Below, in pieces: positions 58,201-64,000 of a DNA stretch of 64,000 bases; position 1 is the first letter of the stretch, and the number at the start of each line of letters is the position of its first letter. The position numbers and the translations under genes are program-made. Location: contig CM066919.1 of NCBI GenBank assembly GCA_033964015.1, positions 4,492,101-4,556,100 of the forward strand. Reading direction: 5' to 3'. Below the pieces are notes generated by a model. The model was not told where the DNA came from, ran no database searches, and saw only the letters and a list, made by a program, of their open reading frames with translations. This stretch comes from Scolanthus callimorphus. Its lineage: Eukaryota; Cnidaria; Anthozoa; Actiniaria; Edwardsiidae.

Positions 58201-61200
58201 TATGCCACTGCACAAATTGACAGCTTGCTTGTAGTAAAGAAACCTGGGAGGTATTGACTGCTGCCCTCATATTGGATTTTGGGGCACTTGCGAAACTGTA
58301 TATGTGCCCCGAAATCCAAGATGGTGATAACTCTAGGGTTTCTTGCTGTAAAAAAACAACTCTCCACCACCTGCAAAGCTAATGATAATTATAAGAGTGC
58401 AGTTTTTTAACAATTGTTCCTCAAGCCTAAAAGGCGCTCTGAGTCAATAGGTCCAATAGCCCTTGAGGCTGTGATCACTAGTGTGATTTGACTAAACTGT
58501 GATATCCTTTTTTCAGGATTCAGTTAGCAATTGATGTCCAGATCCCTGAAGAGTTTGGAGGTCTTGATGGAGAGGTCATATACATTGGTAGGTAACAAGA
58601 AAACTTCAATATCTAGTGGCCCCTCCAATAGAAAATTACCTTGTTGAGGTCCCGACAGCAATATAGAGCAGATTTTGTATGACTGTGAAAAGTGCAGCGA
58701 AAGAGTTGTACCATGCCGCAAACGTAATCATACTGCGATTATGCAATTTTGTTCAGTGTCTACAGCAGGCTAGGTTCTGTACCGCCACCGCGACAGTACC
58801 GCGCCGTGTCACGGTACTTTTTACAGTCATATGAAATCTGCTCTAGCAGTAATGACTCTATGGCTGTGGACCTTGAATTTTTTTTATTGAGAATACAGTA
58901 CCTTTTTTGCTACGGTATGTTCATTGTTTGTAAAGATTAGAGCAAGTTGTCAATCCTTGCTCCCATTTAGTCTGATTTTGCCTTATGGGCTTCATTATTT
59001 TCTTCTCAGACACAGAGGGTAGTTTCATAGTGGAGAGAGTTGTTGATGTTGCTACTGCTGCTATTAAACACTTGGAGGAAGTGACCGAGTCAGCTGATTT
59101 AGATGAATCTGGTAAGAGACTAGAAAACACTTTTGATGAAAATGTATCAGTATTCAGGGCTCGTACGGCTCCTGGAATACCTGGAAAGTCTTTTTATTTT
59201 ATTCCTGGAAAGTCCTTGAAACTCTTGGAATTTCGAACAAAGTACTGGAAAACTCCTGAAAAAATGAAAGGAATTTCATCATTCACAAAATCAAGAATGC
59301 AATCATTCTAAATTTAATCGTTTTCATGCTTGCACAAATTGTTGCAGAAAATGGACTGACACTGAAAATTATTGTTTTCAATTTCTGAGCATACGAACCC
59401 TGAGTATTTCAATCCTGTTCACATTTTCACATGGCACATTGAACCCCGGGCTCGACACAGTTGAAAAGCCAGGAGACAATAGCCTACAAGGCTGAGCGAG
59501 CAACTCGCCTAATTTGACATGTGAACACGACGAAGAGAAAAACAGAAATCATATGAAGAGACGGGGCACCTCACCTGGCCGTGGTCCCCCAGCATTGCTG
59601 GGGCCTCCCCACCCCCATGTAGAAGATCTTCCCTTATGTCAAATGTAAAGTGGGTTTGACTTGTCAAAATGGGCAATTCCAGAAAATAAAGGTACCCCCC
59701 CTCAGGCGGCATTTGGAAATTCTGATGGGATGGGGGGGGGGGGGGGGGGGGTTGGGGGTTAAGAGCTCAGAATTCTGATTGCAAAAGGGGGGGTTTTCGA
59801 AGCTGGATTTCCTTTACCTGCCCGGAATTCTATATGCATGGGGGGTAAACCATTTTGGAAATTCTGGATGCATGGGGGGGTCAAACACTAGTGCCGCCCA
59901 TGGGGAGGGTACCTTTATTTTCTGGAGTTGCCCAATAGCGTAAAATGGACGTATTTCTTATTCTAGGAATGCAAAGCATTTTTCCCACTTAAGGTATAAG
60001 TATACCTTTGAAGGGTGTCGCGGGAAAAAAATTCATATCGCGTCACAATCTACGACACAAACGTCGTTCATATATCATTTTAATGCTAAAAGGTTGTTCT
60101 ATCTGATGAATAATTTTGTTTTCATTATATTGTACATGAACATATATTTTTTTAGCCCTAAAGAAAAACGTACCGACTTTCTTTAAAAAGTTCCAGCTTC
60201 TTCCAATTACATTGTATGCAAAATCTATTCTTTAGAAGGCGATCTAAAAAAAGGTGTGCGGGATTTTTTATTTTCCTTTCAAAACATATTTTATGCTAAT
60301 TTTTGTATTAGCATTGCCAAAAATATCGATTTTCAACCTGCTTTACGTCATATTTCCGCAAATACGTAAAATATCATTAATCCCGCACACTTTTTTTCAG
60401 ATCGCCCTCTAAGGAATACATTTTGCGGAAATCTGGAGCTTTTAACATAAACTGGAAGTGGCAGGAGCTCTTAAAAAGCAAAATTGGTACTTTTCCTTTG
60501 AAGCACAAAACGACGAAAACGATCCATCAAAGTAACGTTGCATAGAAGTATACTACTTAGTAAGTAAGGCCGTTCCATAAGCTTTAAAACGATATATAAA
60601 TGGCCTTTGTAGTGAAAATAATGACGCGATTTAGTGATTTTTTTTTTGCGAAAAATTGACATTCCTCGCGCAAAGATATACCCATACCTTATAATAAGCT
60701 TACAAGAAACACCGATACGTCGGTTTTTATCACTTATTTTTCTTGTTTTTAAAATAAGCTTACAATACGTTTTTGTGTTGAGTTGCTTTTTCAAACAATT
60801 GTTTCCCGCCATTTTTGGCGCGTGGTGCTCGTCACAACGGAAGCCCGTCACAACGGCGAGTAGCAACGAATTTCGTTACACCCTAAATTAAGTGTTAAAA
60901 ATGTTGATTGCTTATTACTTTTATTATTATATGCAGAACGGAACTTGCAAGTAGAGGCCATTAAGGAATTCCAGGTGGAGAAAATACTGTCAAGAATTCA
61001 CGTGTTTAGATGCCACGAGTACATCCAGCTCATCGCACTTTCTCATCTGCTGCCTGATTTCCTCAAGGAAAGAACAAAGGTGCTGTATCTAAACCGAATG
61101 GCTGTAGTTCAAATAGCTAATTACCACCCAATCGGCTATTTAAAGGGAGCCTGTCACGCAACTGCGCAGCTGTCTACGTATCTCAAATCATAGTATCCAT

Positions 61201-62678
61201 TCTCGAACCCAGAGCTCCCCGGCTCGTCGCCTCGCTGGGGAGGCTCTGGTGACATCCGTTTGAGGGCCTTCGCTGATTGGTTGAAATGGCGCGCACCCAT
61301 ACATGTAGATCTCAAAATAACACTGGCATTCGTTTCCTATTCGTCTTTTCAACCTATGCCCCCGACTTAAACGCTCCAAAAGTAATTATGAGGCATAAAA
61401 CACCATTTTCTTATACGCATGCGTCGGTGGCTGTCACCGGTGCTACCTCGCGGGGGAGGAGCTCTGGGTACGAGAATGAGAAGTATCGTCCCGTAACGAT
61501 GGTCAGCGAAGGCTAAAATCGTTTATAATCTCGCTATTTCTCGATCCATCGGACCATTCTTTTTAACTTTACATATTCTTAAATAGTTATCTGATAGGAT
61601 GGTCTAATAAGTTTTGCTGATGAATCTGTGTGGTCGCTCCTCGAGCATGCGCTTATCGTGACAGGCTCCCTTTAAAGCCAAATGGCGTAGGATAAATGTG
61701 GTGGCATTGAGTAGTTCTCGTACATTACGCTCATATAAATAATTATTTAATTTCTGTGATACAACAAATTTGATCGTACACCAACAGAACTTCATTTGCT
61801 TACTAAACTAGGACGTAGCACGCAACACTGTGTCCTGCGCGTATACCCGTTGTGGCATTTTATATGTATCGGATACACTAAATGCTTCTGTTCTTGCGTA
61901 GAAAAAATATTTTTGTGCCCGGTTACAAACATTTGTTGCGCGCGACAATGTTTCCCGCGCGTCTAAACCGGGAAAAATGAAGAAACTTTCCGGCTACAAT
62001 GTTGCACGCTACATGTGTTCTAGTTTCGCCAGGCCCCTCCGACGATACTGGGAACTTAAGCCGAGGAAATACGAGGCACAAAATCCCGCAACTTGTCGCG
62101 CAACATTGTTTCGTTGCAAGTTGATGATCGATGTTGCGCGTTTTTCATCTCGCGCCACAACTTGTCACGCAACAAAACATTTGCTGTAAAAACGTGTTGC
62201 GCGAAGTAGAGCGCGGGTCTACTTTGAACTACAAGTTTTGGCTTTGTTGGTCGTTTTTCATCAAACACACAACTTGTCTTGCAACATTTTGCCTACAATT
62301 CAAGTCGATTAGTCAATAGAAATGAGGTGCTATGGGGCAAAATCCTTCTTGGGCTCGCATGTGTGATTATCAAAACGAAATTTTGCGCGACAAGTTGTGA
62401 GTTTAATGAAAAACGGGCAACAAATATTAAACTTGCAGCGCATTAATGTTGCGCTACAAGTTGAGGGATTTTGTGCCTCGTATTTCCCCGGTTCTAGGAG
62501 TTAAATTCCCTGTCCCTTTGCTGAAAGTCGGTTGTGATATTGATAGGTGAAGCTGATTGTGGTGGACAGCATTGCATTTCATTTCCGACATGACTTCGAG
62601 GACATGGCGCTAAGGACGCGCCTTTTGAACGGACTGGCACAGAGCTTTATTAGAATGGCATGCGAGCAGCAATTAGCG
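55248..62678 (+). CDS. RAD51C: RAD51C recombinase paralogue, exons 1-6 (3' end beyond window)
   Basis: Six exons join in phase with GT/AG borders: 55248-55371, 56937-57198, 58517-58587, 59010-59111, 60937-61079 and 62547-62678 (834 nt, 278 codons). An in-frame TGA just upstream fixes the start. The N-terminal helix-hairpin-helix-like part includes KLTKAGYLSAEDL. Then follow YELLQQE, GGGVPTGKITEFCG, Walker A GAPGIGKT (119-126), DVQIPEEFGG, DTEGSF, YIQLIALSHLLPDFL, Walker B LIVVD (237-241) and RHDFEDMALRTRLLNGL. These are the RAD51C blocks; the protein acts with other RAD51 paralogues (BCDX2 and CX3 complexes) in homologous recombination. About 100 C-terminal residues, including the second half of the ATPase core, are missing at the right edge. 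The exon 5 donor (GTGCTG) and exon 6 acceptor are weak but fit homology. Confidence 0.93.
55450..55713. mobile_element. 264-bp TIR MITE in RAD51C intron 1
   Basis: Perfect inverted ends GGAATGGTTAGGAAACC. No coding capacity. Confidence 0.8.
55850..56113. mobile_element. 264-bp TIR MITE in RAD51C intron 1
   Basis: The ends TTAGTATCACCCAACTAGTT and the inverse of TTAGTATCACCTAACTAGT. A different family from the preceding element. Confidence 0.7.
56519..56658. mobile_element. About 140-bp fold-back MITE in RAD51C intron 1
   Basis: Core arms ATGATAGTGAGATTTGT and its inverse (56540-56637) extend outward through a diverged TTATTGRATKMGGTT block on both sides. Confidence 0.8.
57219..57915. mobile_element. 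697-bp TTAA-flanked MITE, copy 1 (RAD51C intron 2)
   Basis: TTAA at 57215-57218 and 57916-57919 flank inverted ends GGTATGAGTATACCTTTG. The centre contains further inverse blocks (GTGCGGGATT...AATCCCGCACAC). A second copy, inverted, is at 59993-60688. Exact TTAA duplication points to piggyBac-type mobilisation. Confidence 0.88.
58238..58343. mobile_element. 106-bp fold-back element in RAD51C intron 2
   Basis: The outer blocks AGAAACC and GGTTTCT and the inner 16-bp stem TTGGATTTTGGGGCAC (58272-58287) with 58304-58319, one mismatch, form a long hairpin. Confidence 0.65.
59670..59934. mobile_element. 265-bp TIR MITE, solo copy of the 12.6-14.1 kb array family (RAD51C intron 4)
   Basis: The ends TGGGCAATTCCAGAAAATAA and its inverse (TTATTTTCTGGAGTTGCCCA) match the array monomer's element. 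The interior has a G19 run and the shared CATGGGGGG blocks. Confidence 0.88.
59993..60688. mobile_element. 696-bp TTAA-flanked MITE, copy 2, inverted (RAD51C intron 4)
   Basis: Inverse copy of 57219-57915, nearly equal in length. Left flank TTAA (59989-59992), right flank TTAT (60689-60692), i.e. one changed base. Many substitutions relative to copy 1, so the two insertions are not recent duplicates of each other. Confidence 0.88.
61144..61671. mobile_element. 528-bp TTAA-flanked TIR element (RAD51C intron 5)
   Basis: Inverted ends AGGGAGCCTGTCACG are perfect over 15 bp. TTAA lies at 61140-61143 and 61672-61675. The element contains a second pair of inner inverse blocks around CTCGGGGAGG/GAGCTCT. 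No transposase. Confidence 0.75.
62052..62500. mobile_element. About 450-bp TIR element (RAD51C intron 5)
   Basis: GGAAATACGAGGCACAAAAT then CCC..CAACTTG at the left is repeated in inverse at 62440-62490. CAACTTG and CAACATTGT heptamer-like blocks recur through the interior. It ends about 45 bp before RAD51C exon 6. Confidence 0.75.
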
Positions 62679-62804
62679 GTAGGTCTTTCATCAAGCATTA
62701 CAATACTATCCTCACCGCATATATAATGAGCGCATCGCAAGACATGCTAAGAATCCATAATAACTGGCTGGTTTGTCCATGATGCAGAGCGTGCCTCCCT
62801 TTAA

Positions 62805-63431
62805 GGTAATTCCCCTGAAATAAAACTTAATTTGTCTATTTACTATTTAGTATATAAGGAATGAAAATATGAAATAAAAAGAGGGGGTGCCCATGCTCGT
62901 TTAGAAACTGTGATGGCGCAAACATACCCCATTTTTAGTGCCTGAGGGCTATTTTGTGAAGGATTGCGTGAAACAAGAAAATTGTGATAAAACGCTCATT
63001 AATGAAGCAATCCAGTTCGCTTGCAAGTTTGAACAGAACTGTTGGATGCTTCACTACCTAGGACGAACATTGGAATGTTTAATTTTCTATGTGTGTTGAC
63101 GCTACTCTTGAAAATGTGCAAAAACGTGCGCACCGTTCGTGATAATTTGAGAGTCTTTGGTGTCTCATTTTGGGGCTTTTTATGACGATAGCTCAAAAAC
63201 TTGTCGTGTAAATTTCTTTAAACCTTTTTTTATAACAGGGGAATGATAGTCTTATCAAAATGGTAAAATAAAAAATGGGGGTGCCCAATCTTGTTTTCGC
63301 GCAATATCCCAAAGAGCGATATTTAGGGATATTTAGCTTGCGCGCGCGCGCTCGATTGCGTCATTTTCGAACGAATTGATCGCGCGTCCGTGCGCAGAAC
63401 AGCGTGCGCCGTGCAAAACAGGGGAATAACC
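62805..63431. mobile_element. 627-bp TTAA-flanked TIR element (RAD51C intron 6)
   Basis: The ends GGTAATTCCCCTG and the inverse of GGTTATTCCCCTG are flanked by TTAA at 62801-62804 and 63432-63435. Inside, a GGGGGTGCCCAT block appears twice. No coding capacity. Confidence 0.78.
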
Positions 63432-64000
63432 TTAAGGCTGAGTCATAAGGTCCCTTGTCACGCCAGTTAACGCTCGTCTTGCGAGAACATGAAACTTTTC
63501 GACCCGCCAACCATCCCCCTTTGGCGGTTGACCTACTCACCCCATTTAGCTCCTCGCTCTATATCTAGCTCCATCTCAGTCACAGACCACATTCGCATCA
63601 CTTAGCTTACTGAGATGTAAAAGTTGGGGTGTTCCGCTCGAGCTCGCAAAATGTAACCCTGTTTATGACAAAAAGCACGAAATATCGGAAAATGAATGCC
63701 ATGGTCATGACATGAAACTCCCAATTTTGAAAAATCGATACCCTTTTTACGACCACAGAATCGAAAATCCAGAAAATGGATACATTATTTATGACCAGAA
63801 GCACAAAAACCCTACCCTGTTCAGAGGATCATCCCTGTATAGTCAATGTATGGGAGTACACCCCCCTCCTCCCGGGAGGATGCCTAATTAACACTTTAAG
63901 TGGAATGTTCGCCCCCCCCCCCCAAAAAAAAAGGCAGGAAACGTGAAGTTTGGCTTAAAAAGAGGAACTTCCAGGGGAGGCCGGAGATCTTAAATTGACT
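63432..64000. other. RAD51C intron 6, no further feature recognised
   Basis: The next RAD51C exon (the region after Walker B) is not present to the window end. Only C-rich and A-rich runs near 63880-63930 stand out. Confidence 0.5.

Noticed and set aside
61080..61193. Read-through extension of RAD51C exon 5 to a stop at 61193
   Set aside because: The added residues (VLYLNRMAVVQIAN) have no similarity to the family, whereas exon 6 at 62547 continues it in phase with the Walker B motif.

Overview
This is eukaryotic, intron-containing, AT-rich and very repeat-dense DNA. It most resembles a cnidarian, probably an anthozoan (coral or sea anemone). The basis is a jockey/L2/CR1-like reverse transcriptase of the kind common in anthozoan genomes, many short fold-back MITE families, and animal-type RAD51C and UPF0390 genes. 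The species cannot be read from the window. Nothing bacterial, plastid or viral was recognised.

Layout. 0-3 kb: DNA-transposon material, with a PHD-finger C-terminus on the + strand running off the left edge and a convergent THAP+DDE transposase on the - strand (1219-2550). 3.6-6.3 kb: a 36-37 bp satellite, with a short copy in the opposite orientation at 10.2-10.6 kb. 11.2-14.1 kb: an endonuclease fragment of a non-LTR element, then a short tandem array whose monomer is a MITE. 15-19.1 kb: fold-back elements and small duplications, one carrying three perfect CRE sites. 19.5-21.8 kb: a broken non-LTR reverse transcriptase interrupted by a 386-bp long-TIR element with a 9-bp target duplication. 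22.4-26.3 kb: remnants of another non-LTR element (ORF1 plus a deleted ORF2) and palindromes. 26.6-33.4 kb and 39.6-42.7 kb: a duplicated UDP-glucuronosyltransferase locus. The right copy is intact (about 515 aa); the left copy has lost about 673 bp, is frameshifted, and abuts a 5.3-kb repeat-filled structure with 13-bp terminal inverted repeats and two further nested elements. 37-38 kb: a reverse-transcriptase C-terminus with a 97-bp tandem expansion. 45.1-46.7 kb: a second broken non-LTR reverse transcriptase.

48.0-64.0 kb holds two conserved host genes, assembled here by joining exons. One is a three-exon UPF0390 / Leydig cell tumor 10 kDa homologue (C19orf53-like, 94 aa) on the - strand, 54687 down to 48041. 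The other is the first six coding exons of RAD51C on the + strand from 55248; its C-terminal exons lie beyond the window. The two start codons are 560 bp apart, head to head, which suggests a shared promoter. Their introns are packed with MITEs, several in the TTAA-flanked arrangement expected of piggyBac-type mobilisation.

The functional content is therefore homologous-recombination repair (RAD51C), a small basic conserved protein (UPF0390) and ER glucuronidation of small molecules (UGT). Most of the rest is mobile elements and their satellites. Coordinates of splice sites and element ends are read by eye. No database search or alignment was run.
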